Shown: in pieces, positions 35,896 to 44,233 of the stretch | Layout of the letters: the number at the start of each line of letters is the position of its first letter | Numbering within the stretch: position 1 is the stretch's first letter | Assembly: GCA_010909725.1 (NCBI GenBank) | Contig: JAACMV010000016.1 | Location: 845,501 to 909,500, forward strand | From: Picochlorum sp. 'celeri' | Taxonomy: Eukaryota > Chlorophyta > Trebouxiophyceae | DNA length: 64,000 nucleotides | Direction: 5' to 3' | Made by a program: the position numbers and the translations under genes | The notes under the pieces: generated by a model | The model's database searches: none | What the model saw: the letters and a program-made list of their open reading frames with translations, nothing else | Told to the model about the DNA's origin: nothing

Positions 35896-38061
35896 TTATG
35901 AATGAAAAATAGGGTACAGGTGGTGCACAGCCTTCTGCTGCAGGTAATGATACACGGAATCCACCAGATCAAGGGCAGCATGACCTCTGTATGGCTTGGC
36001 ATCCGAGTGGGCACTGGGTGTTGTTCCAGCGACAACTTTGGAGGTGCATCCGCTACCTGGTGATGATGTATTCTTTCGTACAATGATGACGCGGTCCAAA
36101 AACGCATCTGAGGGGTCTATATTCCTATTCCACCTCCATTCAAGGGCTGTATCATTCAGAAGCGTCATGGTTCCATGGCCAAAGGATGGTTCTCTATAAT
36201 CTGACCAGGGTGCTTGGGAGTCGTAGCAGAATGGGCCATTGTCTATATGGCCTCGCCCAGTGTATGTTGGCTGGTATCCCGGGGTGGCAAAGTACCTTTC
36301 TGGTTCACGGCACAGATCTGAAACTTTCACCTTGGAGTAGGTGTATTCTGTGTCATCAATGTAGCCCTGTGTCAATCCTTCTGCATTGCCGCTCCCTAGA
36401 ACAATGTGAACGATTCCGCAAGAATCCACCTTGTTATCAAACACAGGTACGGATCGATCATAGGCATGGACGTGCCCCGAGATGACCAGATCAACATTGT
36501 ATTGTCTAAAGAGAGGTTCCATCATGTGTTGCATTTCGGCATTTTCCTTGTAGGATCCCATGTATGTCGAATACCATGGTGAATGGAATGCGACGATGAT
36601 CCATGGCGTCTGTGATGGATTGACGCCCTGCAGATCCTTCTCCAACCAACGGTACATGACTGAGCCTTTTCCATATGGAACATAATTGTTCAAAAATACC
36701 ATGTGTACTGGTCCAGCATTGATACTGTAAAAAGAATTGTTTGTGACTGCAGTATTTGAGAGATCTTCAGGAAGGAATATGCCTCGCTGAGGCAGCTGTG
36801 TTTGATCCCAATACTGTGATGGATCATTGGGTTGCACAGAGTGCCCAACCCCTGGTGTCTCAGGAAACTGTGGATTGGGGTACCTGGCATTATACGCCAT
36901 ATCCGTTAAATTACGATTCAACCGCTGAGATTCAAGCTCATGATTTCCTCCGATACTCGCAAACACATGCTCGCTGATCAATGGCTCCATGAGCCTTCCA
37001 AACGTGTCCCATCTTGGCTGATATGATTTAAAATAGTCCAATGGAACCGTATCATTCCAATAATAAAACGATCCGTTCGCATAATACGCATCAGCATATG
37101 ATAAATCACCAGATAACACAACCATATCTGGCTCAAACGCCTTCATACGATCAACTGCCAAGGAGGAGTTCATTGTCTGCCCAAGGTCTGATACCACGGC
37201 TATTTTAAAAGGATATGAGGGACCACTATCAGGTATTTTTACTGAATATATTTTATCCGACATGCCACATCGTGTTGTTCCCACTGTATATTTGTATACA
37301 TCGCCAGGCGTTAGATTCTTCAGCCTCACATGGTGCAGTATGGGTGATGTGTACACTGTCCCAGTTGTGGTATCCCCATCCACAACCCAAGGCCCATTGG
37401 GAGCACTATATGCATAGGAATAGACGACACGGTCGTTTGATTCGCGTGCAAGATACACAGCATCCGAATCTGTCTCCCAATACTGAACTAGACTGTCTCC
37501 ACATGCATCCTCTGAATACTGAGGAGGTTTGCCTGTATCGCTCCCAATCCTACCCAGACCAGTTGCAAAGCTCACCATCAAATCCGTCTCAGTCCACAAG
37601 GACACATGGACCTGATCAGGAATGAACTCCAGAGATGAATCCCCTCTCTTGATCGATTCATGCTCCAATTGATGCATGGGAATATCATGTCCTACTTGAT
37701 CAAACACCTGGAACCCATCAAAGGAACCATTATGAACCCAAGGCACCACCACACTGCCAGACCCATGGTGCTCAACACCATACTCTATCCTTGACCATCC
37801 AGGTACTCCCTGCTGAAGCAATCGTCGTATTGGGGTGCGTTGTACAGTTGAATGTAGGAAACTCCTTTGGTCACCATGGTTTAGGAAGGAGAAGAAGAGG
37901 AAGAAGAAGAAGAAGACTACCACTCCAATGGCTCCAGGAGCAATGACGTGTCCCTTCATCCTTTTCCATAGGTGTACTAGGATCAGCACGATAAGAAAAG
38001 ATTTCGTAATGGATGGCCTAGGGTGGTCACGTGGACGTTTGAAAAACCCGGGCAAGCGCAT
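35896..38061 (-). CDS. Purple acid phosphatase with N-terminal membrane anchor
   Basis: 721 aa from the ATG at 38061. Basic N-terminus, then hydrophobic segments (SFLIVLILVHLW and AIGVVVFFFFFLFFSFL), acting as a signal anchor or uncleaved signal, so the enzyme is extracytoplasmic or vacuolar. A fibronectin-like N-terminal domain is followed by the metallophosphoesterase with all five ligand motifs in order: VVSDLGQT, GDLSYAD, GNHE, AFHSPWY and GHVHAYDR. It hydrolyses phosphomonoesters at acid pH; algal and plant members serve phosphate scavenging. The presence of VIP1 in the same window is only a loose link to phosphate signalling. The length, close to 700, is larger than plant high-molecular-weight PAPs because of the anchor region. 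Confidence 0.92.
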   Translation of the reverse strand: MRLPGFFKRPRDHPRPSITKSFLIVLILVHLWKRMKGHVIAPGAIGVVVFFFFFLFFSFLNHGDQRSFLHSTVQRTPIRRLLQQGVPGWSRIEYGVEHHGSGSVVVPWVHNGSFDGFQVFDQVGHDIPMHQLEHESIKRGDSSLEFIPDQVHVSLWTETDLMVSFATGLGRIGSDTGKPPQYSEDACGDSLVQYWETDSDAVYLARESNDRVVYSYAYSAPNGPWVVDGDTTTGTVYTSPILHHVRLKNLTPGDVYKYTVGTTRCGMSDKIYSVKIPDSGPSYPFKIAVVSDLGQTMNSSLAVDRMKAFEPDMVVLSGDLSYADAYYANGSFYYWNDTVPLDYFKSYQPRWDTFGRLMEPLISEHVFASIGGNHELESQRLNRNLTDMAYNARYPNPQFPETPGVGHSVQPNDPSQYWDQTQLPQRGIFLPEDLSNTAVTNNSFYSINAGPVHMVFLNNYVPYGKGSVMYRWLEKDLQGVNPSQTPWIIVAFHSPWYSTYMGSYKENAEMQHMMEPLFRQYNVDLVISGHVHAYDRSVPVFDNKVDSCGIVHIVLGSGNAEGLTQGYIDDTEYTYSKVKVSDLCREPERYFATPGYQPTYTGRGHIDNGPFCYDSQAPWSDYREPSFGHGTMTLLNDTALEWRWNRNIDPSDAFLDRVIIVRKNTSSPGSGCTSKVVAGTTPSAHSDAKPYRGHAALDLVDSVYHYLQQKAVHHLYPIFHS

Positions 38062-38416
38062 GGCAACATAGTATTGCCCATCAGACTGTTGCTTTGATGG
38101 GACATGTTGTGTAACGAGATGATTGTGCGTTGATCCATGTGTGAACCAAAACAAGGAATTCTCTGCCAATCTGGATTGTATTAAAATACGTATTTTTGTG
38201 TCACTGTACCTATTCTGTCATCCAAAATGAATGCGACGGCGTCAGTGCTGACGCACACGCAGGTACGAATCCAGCCAGCACAGGGAAATCCGCATCTGTC
38301 GCCCTTCTGGGCGACGATGGAGTAGACATGCGAGCATATGATCTTGTTTTCATGCTTATAAATACTAAAATAACAGAACATATCGATTTCTGGTGCAGAA
38401 TGTGGTGTACAGCACG
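38062..38416. other. Divergent PAP/CYP710 intergenic region with hairpins
   Basis: 355 bp, no gene. Two strong inverted repeats: GCGTCAG-TG-CTGACGC at 38239-38254 and a perfect 7-bp hairpin GTCGCCC-TTCT-GGGCGAC at 38298-38315. A TATAAATA-like stretch occurs near 38358. Promoters of both genes must be here. Confidence 0.6.
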
Positions 38417-40039
38417 ATGGATCAACTGAAGCAATTGCTGCCTGACAGTTTTTGGCAAGAGACGTTGGCTGCGGAGAAGGCGCTTCGTCGTATGGAATTT
38501 GGATTGCCTGGATTTGGATCTTTAATGATGTATGGGGGTGTGATGCTGGGGGCGTATGTGATGATGGAACAGTTGCGGTTTAAGATGAAGAGGAGGACAA
38601 AGAGTGGCAAAGGGATTCCTGGTCCATCTCTGCCTATTCCATTCTTGGGTGGATTGATTGAGATGGTGAAGGATCCATATGCGTTCTGGGAGCGTCAGAG
38701 ACTGTATGCATCCAAGGGGGTGTCGTACAATTCCTTGTTTGGGCAGTTTATTGTGTTTGTGACAGACCCGATCAAGTGCAGAGAATTGATGACTGTGAAT
38801 GATCCAGAGAAGATGCTGATGGTGTTGCATCCATCTGCGAAGAATATTTTAGGGAAGAAGAATATGGCGTTTGACCATGGGCCTGGGCACAAGGCCATCC
38901 GCAAATCATTCCTGTCATTGTTCACCAGAAAAGCTCTCTCTGTCTATGTGCAGCTTCAGGATGGGATTATTCGCAGGCATGTGAATGAATGGTTGGGCAA
39001 GCATGAGGGAGAGGAGATTGAGATTCGCACTCTCTTGAGGGATTTGAATCTTATGACGTCCCAGGAAGTGTTTGTGGGGCCATACTTGGATGATCCAGAG
39101 ACAAAGGAGAAGTTTACCGCAGCCTATTTGGCAATGACAGAGGCGTTCCTCGCATTCCCATTGTGCTTCCCTGGTACTACTGTGTGGAAGGGTAGACAGG
39201 GGAGATTATATGTGGTCAAGGTGCTCGAGCAGTGCGTCAAGCGTGCCAAGGTGTACATCCAGAAGGGAGGAGAGCCACGATGCTTGGTTGATTTCTGGGT
39301 GGCCAAGTGTTTGGATGAGATCAAGGAGGCCGAAGCTGCTGGGGAACCAGCTCCAGCTCATTCCACTGACCATAAAATGGCTGATGCGATGCTCTTGTTC
39401 TTGTTTGCTTCGCAAGACGCGTCTACAGCATCGCTGACATGGACCATGGCTCTGATGGCCGACCATCCAGAGATTTTGGCCCGTGTTAGAGCAGAACAGT
39501 ACGCTGTGAGGGGTAAGAATTTGGATACTGTGATTGATGGAGAGAAAATGAACGAGCTTAAATTTACAAGACAGGTTGTGAAGGAGATTTTGAGGTTCAG
39601 GGCTCCTGCCCCAATGGTTCCTCAGATGACCTACACCAAGTACCAGTTGACTGAGGATTATGCACTCCCACCAGGCACCCTCGTCTTCCCGTCTGTGAAT
39701 GCTGCCTGCCTTCAAGACTTTGAGGAGCCTCTCAAGTTTGATCCAGACAGATTTGGAGAACATCGTAAGGAAGATTTGGTCCATGCCAAGAACTATTTGG
39801 TCTTTGGAGCTGGACCTCATTATTGCGTTGGCAAGGAATATGCCATCAACCAGTTGGTTACATTCCTCTCATTGATGTCTACAACATGCGATTGGAGCCG
39901 ACGTCGTACTGAAGACAGTGACAAATGGAAGTATCTGCCAACAATTTATCCACACGATACCTTCATCACATTGCACAAACGAAAAGATCATGACAAGGAT
40001 GTCGCCAAGGTTATCGATCCCTATGCAGGGAAGGCATAA
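38417..40039 (+). CDS. CYP710: Sterol C-22 desaturase, cytochrome P450 CYP710/CYP61 (ERG5) family
   Basis: 540 aa from the ATG at 38417. An N-terminal hydrophobic segment (GSLMMYGGVMLGAYVMM) anchors it in the ER. P450 landmarks: proline hinge GIPGPSLPIPFLG, I-helix FASQDASTASLTW, E-x-x-R in KEILRFR, the PERF-like FDPDRFGE and the heme loop FGAGPHYCVGKEYA. The blocks SQEVFVGPYLDD, APAPMVPQMT and LPPGTLVFPSV are specific to CYP710/CYP61 rather than CYP51. The enzyme makes the C-22 double bond of ergosterol- or stigmasterol-type sterols. Green algae such as Chlamydomonas make ergosterol, which fits. It ends 50 bp from the MED8 stop. Confidence 0.9.
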   Translation: MDQLKQLLPDSFWQETLAAEKALRRMEFGLPGFGSLMMYGGVMLGAYVMMEQLRFKMKRRTKSGKGIPGPSLPIPFLGGLIEMVKDPYAFWERQRLYASKGVSYNSLFGQFIVFVTDPIKCRELMTVNDPEKMLMVLHPSAKNILGKKNMAFDHGPGHKAIRKSFLSLFTRKALSVYVQLQDGIIRRHVNEWLGKHEGEEIEIRTLLRDLNLMTSQEVFVGPYLDDPETKEKFTAAYLAMTEAFLAFPLCFPGTTVWKGRQGRLYVVKVLEQCVKRAKVYIQKGGEPRCLVDFWVAKCLDEIKEAEAAGEPAPAHSTDHKMADAMLLFLFASQDASTASLTWTMALMADHPEILARVRAEQYAVRGKNLDTVIDGEKMNELKFTRQVVKEILRFRAPAPMVPQMTYTKYQLTEDYALPPGTLVFPSVNAACLQDFEEPLKFDPDRFGEHRKEDLVHAKNYLVFGAGPHYCVGKEYAINQLVTFLSLMSTTCDWSRRRTEDSDKWKYLPTIYPHDTFITLHKRKDHDKDVAKVIDPYAGKA

Positions 40040-40088
40040 TCATTGATTATTTTTTCATCTGATTTTTCATTATTGCTCTTTTGTAGAA

Positions 40089-40753
40089 TCACACCGTGTA
40101 CTGGGCGCCAAAACCAACCAGATGCAGCAGCCGTTCTTCTGCCTTTTCCCGTTCATCATCGTGCTCACTCTTTATTGCTACGGCATCTCGTTTCCTAACA
40201 AACATCCGCCGCCTCTGAACACTACGAGAATCTAAAATACCATTTTTACGAGTCATTGCATCGCATATTTCTGCAACAGATTCCTTCCATCGTCCAGGAT
40301 CAACCCCAGCCTCTCTCTTCAAACCAGCTTCTGCTCTCACTGCCTCGTCACCCTCCTTCTCCTGTTCTGGGTACAATCTCGACGCCAACATAATCGGCAG
40401 CGTCACTGAATTCATCTGATTCACACTCTTAGGATGCAACGCGTAATGATGCGCCACTGGACGAAGCTGCTCCTGCAACTGCTGCAACTGCACGTTGAGC
40501 ACTGCATACTTGTCGACGACATCACGCCTGCACTCGCATGATTCTAGCAGTAGTACTCCTTCCTCTGATATTTAAAACATAAAACGTACCATTGCAACAA
40601 ATGAGGAGCAGACCGTAAAGCAAAGAGAAGTTCGTCAATTTGTTGAACAATGTCACTTGCTCGTCGTCGAATGTTGGCCATATTCAGCTGTCCTGGGCGA
40701 TTGCCCATATAAATATCATCACGACCAGATGCCTCTGCCATGGTGACTTTCAT
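40089..40753 (-). CDS. MED8: Mediator complex subunit 8
   Basis: Two exons, 40753-40590 and 40527-40089, with a 62-nt intron (GTACGT donor, GTGCAG acceptor), the shortest in the window; 200 aa. The junction restores LLQWRDVVDKYAVLNVQLQQLQ. The N-terminal helix (RRRASDIVQQIDELLFAL), the W-x-D-x-x-x-K-Y-A-x-L-N-x-Q-L core and the SVTLPIMLASRLYPE segment match the MED8 head-module family, in which the helix is followed by a block ending in V-x-L-P. The C-terminus is charged and basic. Start at 40753, or at the in-frame ATG at 40741. Assignment is by pattern; MED8 is a short, divergent family, hence moderate confidence. Confidence 0.75.
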
Positions 40754-41525
40754 GAATACTAGGCACTATATATATACAGTTGGAGTTTGGAACTGGTGAG
40801 CTCTCTGAGGTATGAAAGAGGCCCAAGAAACGTGTCACATACCTGAAGTTTTGCCAGCAAATCTCACAATGCTTTATGAATGATTTGAGTATACCTGCGA
40901 ACAAAGGTTTTACCAGGGGAAGAGTCCTAGGAGATCTCTCTCTATATGTAGAGATCCGATTCGAGGATTGCGATTATGTCAGCCAGGAAGCAATTCTGGA
41001 GAAGAACAGCGTTTCAATTCAATTGCAGTGTCCTTCTTTGCAAAGAAGGACACATCCCTTGCAGAGAGTCAAGATCTCATCGAATGTTCATGTGCAACTT
41101 CAAGCATAAGAAATTCAATTGTTCAAATCAAATGATTTGGGGGTAGAGATACATACATACATATATACATGTTTGCTGATTCTCCAACTATATACAATTT
41201 GAGGATGTTTTCATTCATCTGAGCAAATTACATGGAATGCATGGGTCGCAAATTGCAGAGAAAGAGGTTCCCAGTCGAATACGTTGTCAGAGCAACAACA
41301 AATGCTCTCTCTGCATGTTGAGAATGGGTGCATCCCGTCCAATAGTAGTACTCTATCGGTTGCCAAAAGCTGACCTGGCATTGTTGAACGGGGGGATCAA
41401 TGCAAAATCCCTAGACACAAAAAATAATTCCTTCCAAGGCATTTTCGACTGTCTAGTACTTCCCTATGAAAAAATCTTCGCTCTTTGTCTGAGAAAGGGG
41501 CAGTTGTCGGGACCGTTTTGTCGGG
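40754..41525. other. Divergent intergenic region with long palindromes
   Basis: 772 bp without a credible gene. It contains the inverted-repeat chain at 40925-40956, the arms GCAATT/AATTGC (40990-40995 with 41021-41026), the 26-bp perfect palindrome at 41028-41053 and an AAATCA-AA-TGATTT repeat near 41126. A CATA microsatellite-like tract (41151-41170) follows. Short open frames here show no similarity to any family. Confidence 0.6.
40925..41053. repeat. Palindrome cluster including a 26-bp perfect palindrome
   Basis: TCCTAGGA (40925-40932) overlaps GAGATCTC (40931-40938), which overlaps arms GATCTCT/AGAGATC (40933-40939 with 40950-40956). CAATT-C-AATTG lies at 41015-41025. The longest palindrome in the window, 13-bp arms with no spacer, is at 41028-41053, with left arm GTGTCCTTCTTTG. 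Chance expectation for 13-bp arms in 64 kb is about 0.001. Confidence 0.9.
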
Positions 41526-42503
41526 ATGGATTTTCAACTTTTCCTCAAGCCTCGCCGACCAAGAATTCTGATGCTGATGCTGATATTCGTATCTTTTGGA
41601 TGTATGTATATCGAGAGGGAGAGAGGGAGGAAGCGAATCGACCATGTGTGTACAAAGGACGTACGAGATTGGTCTGTCGCACGTGAGAATACGACCTTGG
41701 CTACCGTGAATCCTTTCCAGAGCATACTGCGCAATCATTCCTCATCCAAATCAAAAGGATTCTGTGCATGTTGTGGTTTCTCTGGTGAATTAGGAGATGT
41801 TTACCATTCGGATACGAAATCATCACGAAGTAACGCTGTGTGCCCAATTTGTAGGGCCAGAGAGAGGCACAGGGTGGCTTGTTTAGGATTGTCATACAAA
41901 ATCACACCATCCACGCGCAGAGTATTACATTTTGGTCCCCAAAAGCAAATGCGGTCACAGATACAAGGTATCAGAAGCATTGATCAGATAAACATGGACT
42001 TTTTTCAAGAAACAAACACAGGGAATTATAAATACTCTGATACCTTGTTTGGAGATGTTACGAAGATATCGTTACCTGATGAATTTGTTGATTTAGTTAT
42101 TATTTTGCATGTCCTTGAGCACGTTCCGCGCGTTGAAAAAGCTCTTGCAGAGTTGCATAGGGTGTTAAAGCCTGAGGGGTCTATGATTGTTGAGGTGCCT
42201 TGTTGGAATATTCCTAAAAGCATCTTTTGTGGTCTCAATTCAACATGGAAAGAGCGCATCAAGTGTGCTGGGCAGAATGATCATTACTGGAAATTTTCGT
42301 GTAGTGAGTTCTTTGCCATGGTGAAGAAAGCGTCTTTCAAATGCACCCCAAGTGTCTGCTCTGAGCGTGATCTCCTTGGTACATTATCTGCACACAATGC
42401 GCCATTTAAAATCTCAGCTGATGCTCATGATAGTGGCATTACTGAGAGGACCTGCCAACAAACCCATCCGATGGGAGTACAAGCCATCTGTGACAAATTG
42501 TAA
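41526..42503 (+). CDS. Signal-anchored SAM-dependent methyltransferase-like protein
   Basis: 325 aa. An N-terminal basic segment and hydrophobic helix (RILMLMLIFVSFGCMYI) act as a type II signal anchor, so the catalytic part faces the ER/Golgi lumen. A Cys cluster CACC...CPICRARERHR (about residues 79-115) precedes a class I methyltransferase fold: VLHFGPQKQ, INMDFFQE, then FGDVTKISLPDEFVDLVIILHVLEHVP and ALAELHRVLKPEGSMIVEVP. The Cys-plus-ERHR segment followed by a methyltransferase is seen in a group of predicted lumenal or bacterial methyltransferases. The substrate is unknown (a glycan or lipid is a guess). The motif I glycine loop is weak, reading HFGPQKQ instead of G-x-G-x-G. Confidence 0.7.
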   Translation: MDFQLFLKPRRPRILMLMLIFVSFGCMYIERERGRKRIDHVCTKDVRDWSVARENTTLATVNPFQSILRNHSSSKSKGFCACCGFSGELGDVYHSDTKSSRSNAVCPICRARERHRVACLGLSYKITPSTRRVLHFGPQKQMRSQIQGIRSIDQINMDFFQETNTGNYKYSDTLFGDVTKISLPDEFVDLVIILHVLEHVPRVEKALAELHRVLKPEGSMIVEVPCWNIPKSIFCGLNSTWKERIKCAGQNDHYWKFSCSEFFAMVKKASFKCTPSVCSERDLLGTLSAHNAPFKISADAHDSGITERTCQQTHPMGVQAICDKL

Positions 42504-44233
42504 AGTGCCTGGAAGTAGGATAGGTATATGACCGTATACTGCAATAACTGTACAGAGAAGAGATTTTATTTATGTATAATTGTTCTCAAAACAATGGCAG
42601 AAAGGGCATCAGAGCAGACGCTGTGGAGACGAGTGTTGACTTTTCTGCTTTGCGTGATCAGCTGAGGTGTTTGAGCATGCGATGTCAGCATGGATTTTTC
42701 TCGTTCGTATGAAGCGTAGATCTGCGTGAAAGAAAGAAGAATGTCAAGTAAAGAGACGCTCGTGTGGCGTAAATCATTGTTCTATGGCGTTGCACATGCA
42801 TTGGCAGACATTCTGTTGCATCTATATAGTGGTCTCCTGTTTTTGACCGCTACGTTATGTGTGCCAACTATGAGGGATCTCTCAAGATACTAATAATAAA
42901 TAATAATAGTAAATTTAACCCGTGATCATACTTGAAATGTAAATGTCGCTAGCATCAGATCTCCATAATGTCCTCCATCTTTAACCAAACTTTTCTCTTG
43001 TGTTCTGGAAATTGTCAGTCAGAGCAAGGCACCTGCAACCTGTCCAGTGATTCTTCAAGCCTCCTGCATGCCATATTTGTAAGCAAATAACAATTTCTGG
43101 TTCAGGTAGACTGAAAAAATGAACATAAAATACCTATTTACGACGAATTTGGCATATTAGTTCTGAGGAAGAACTCTAGAGTTTGACCAGATCTGGTCAA
43201 AGTTGAATGAAAACTTTGGACACTTTTGGACAAGACTGACGGCATTGTCTTGTCTCGATTCATGGTATCCTTTGAATTATATGTATCGTAGCTTATCTTA
43301 TTGTCGAGAACATTACATTTATTGGCCTCTTGATATGCATGAGCCCTTAATGATGGCCAGGCACTGTTCTGCACGATCCTGCAGTTCTGGATTACTGCAG
43401 TAGAGAGTCCAGTCCATGCGGGAGATTCATTTTCATGAGATTCTTCGCAATGTTTTATGATCATATGGCACCAGAGCTACTGAGAATCGACTGTATACAG
43501 TGCACACGCCTGCGCCCCAGGGCGCCTTCCTTGATGCTGACTGGCCATGGCCAAGAAGGCAGGATGGAAGCTACAGCTGAAGCAGGCTCTCTCTCGTGTA
43601 CACGTGTCGCACAGCCAATGCAGCGAGATCCCATTGTACAAGAAGCTGGAAAGAGCCAACATGTGATGATACAATGGTATGATATCGTGGGATACCAGCG
43701 TGCATGCATGGTTGGGGTGAATTGCAGCATGCCATCAAATACCGCGTCTGATGGGAGATAGTATATCGACTACGCTTGGTGAGGATTCGAATGCTCTTCT
43801 GTCATTGCGTGGTATATATTCGCATATAACGCAGTCTGTGACCAATTAATACGTAAAAAGATTCAATATTTGTTGAGAACTGACCCAGAATTTGCCTTGA
43901 ACGCAAAAGACCAACTTGGGCGTGACGAGGTCGAGTCCCAGGGTATCTCTCGTGTCTTGGCACGAAAGCGTTTACAGGGACCACGAATCGCTTACAATAT
44001 TTTACAATGAAACAAAGGTTGAGTGAACTGATAGAATAGTGGTGTGGGAGGAAAGCAGACGATACGTGTTCAGGAAGGCCGCGAGGATCACTTCAAGGCG
44101 TTTTTCTGATTCTTAACCCGTTACTCTCTGTTTTCTCTTTGAGAAATTTAACTTCATAGGCGTGTTGAGCATCTTCGTGGTATTCAGTGTCTCTGTGACC
44201 GGAGGCGTGAATTTCTACTCAAGGTAGTCAGTC
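42504..44233. other. Gene-poor 1.73-kb interval
   Basis: The longest stretch without a recognised gene. Open frames of about 108 codons at 43138-43464 (-) and 43435-43761 (+) have no recognisable family and no compositional support. A palindrome chain lies at 43160-43217, TGGCCATGGCCA near 43542 and CTGTATACAG near 43492. On the reverse strand a good 3' splice site (pyrimidine tract then CACGCAG, near 42726) precedes a 49-codon open tail ending near 42570; this could be the last exon of an unrecognised spliced gene. No tRNA, snRNA or 5S gene was identified. Confidence 0.5.
43160..43217. repeat. Chain of overlapping palindromes
   Basis: GTTCT-GAGGA-AGAAC (43160-43174) overlaps AACTCTAGAGTT (43172-43183), which overlaps a perfect 20-bp palindrome (43182-43201, left arm TTTGACCAGA), which overlaps arms AAAGTT/AACTTT (43199-43204 with 43212-43217). 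The tiling is the same as at 32055-32179, with no shared sequence beyond AGATCT. Confidence 0.88.

Noticed and set aside
35547..36107. 186-codon reverse frame across the phosphatase/citrate synthase junction
   Set aside because: Lies in another frame over the end of PAP and the PTS2 exon of citrate synthase; no similarity of its own.
38417..40039. CYP51 (sterol 14-demethylase)
   Set aside because: The P450 landmarks SQEVFVGPYLDD, FASQDASTASL, APAPMVPQMT and LPPGTLVFPSV match CYP710/CYP61 C-22 desaturases better than CYP51.
40876..41109. 77-codon open frame on the forward strand
   Set aside because: It runs through the palindrome cluster, has no family similarity and no compositional support; coding potential looks accidental.
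41237..41686. 149-codon forward frame overlapping the methyltransferase 5' end
   Set aside because: Overlaps the real gene in another frame and has no recognisable domain.
42560..42730. Possible last exon of a spliced reverse-strand gene (49 codons after a good 3' splice site)
   Set aside because: A second frame is also open for about 40 codons and no partner exons could be joined with confidence; kept only as a note in the gap entry.
43138..43464. 108-codon reverse frame in the 1.7-kb gap
   Set aside because: Passes through the palindrome chain; no similarity and no conserved start context.
43435..43761. 108-codon forward frame in the 1.7-kb gap
   Set aside because: No family, amino-acid composition atypical, overlaps palindromes such as TGGCCATGGCCA; not supported as a gene.
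43860..43990. 5S rRNA- or tRNA-like stretch (CTTGGGCG ... CTCGTGT, GGTCGAGTCCC)
   Set aside because: No complete A, B or C box set and no cloverleaf or 5S fold could be drawn.
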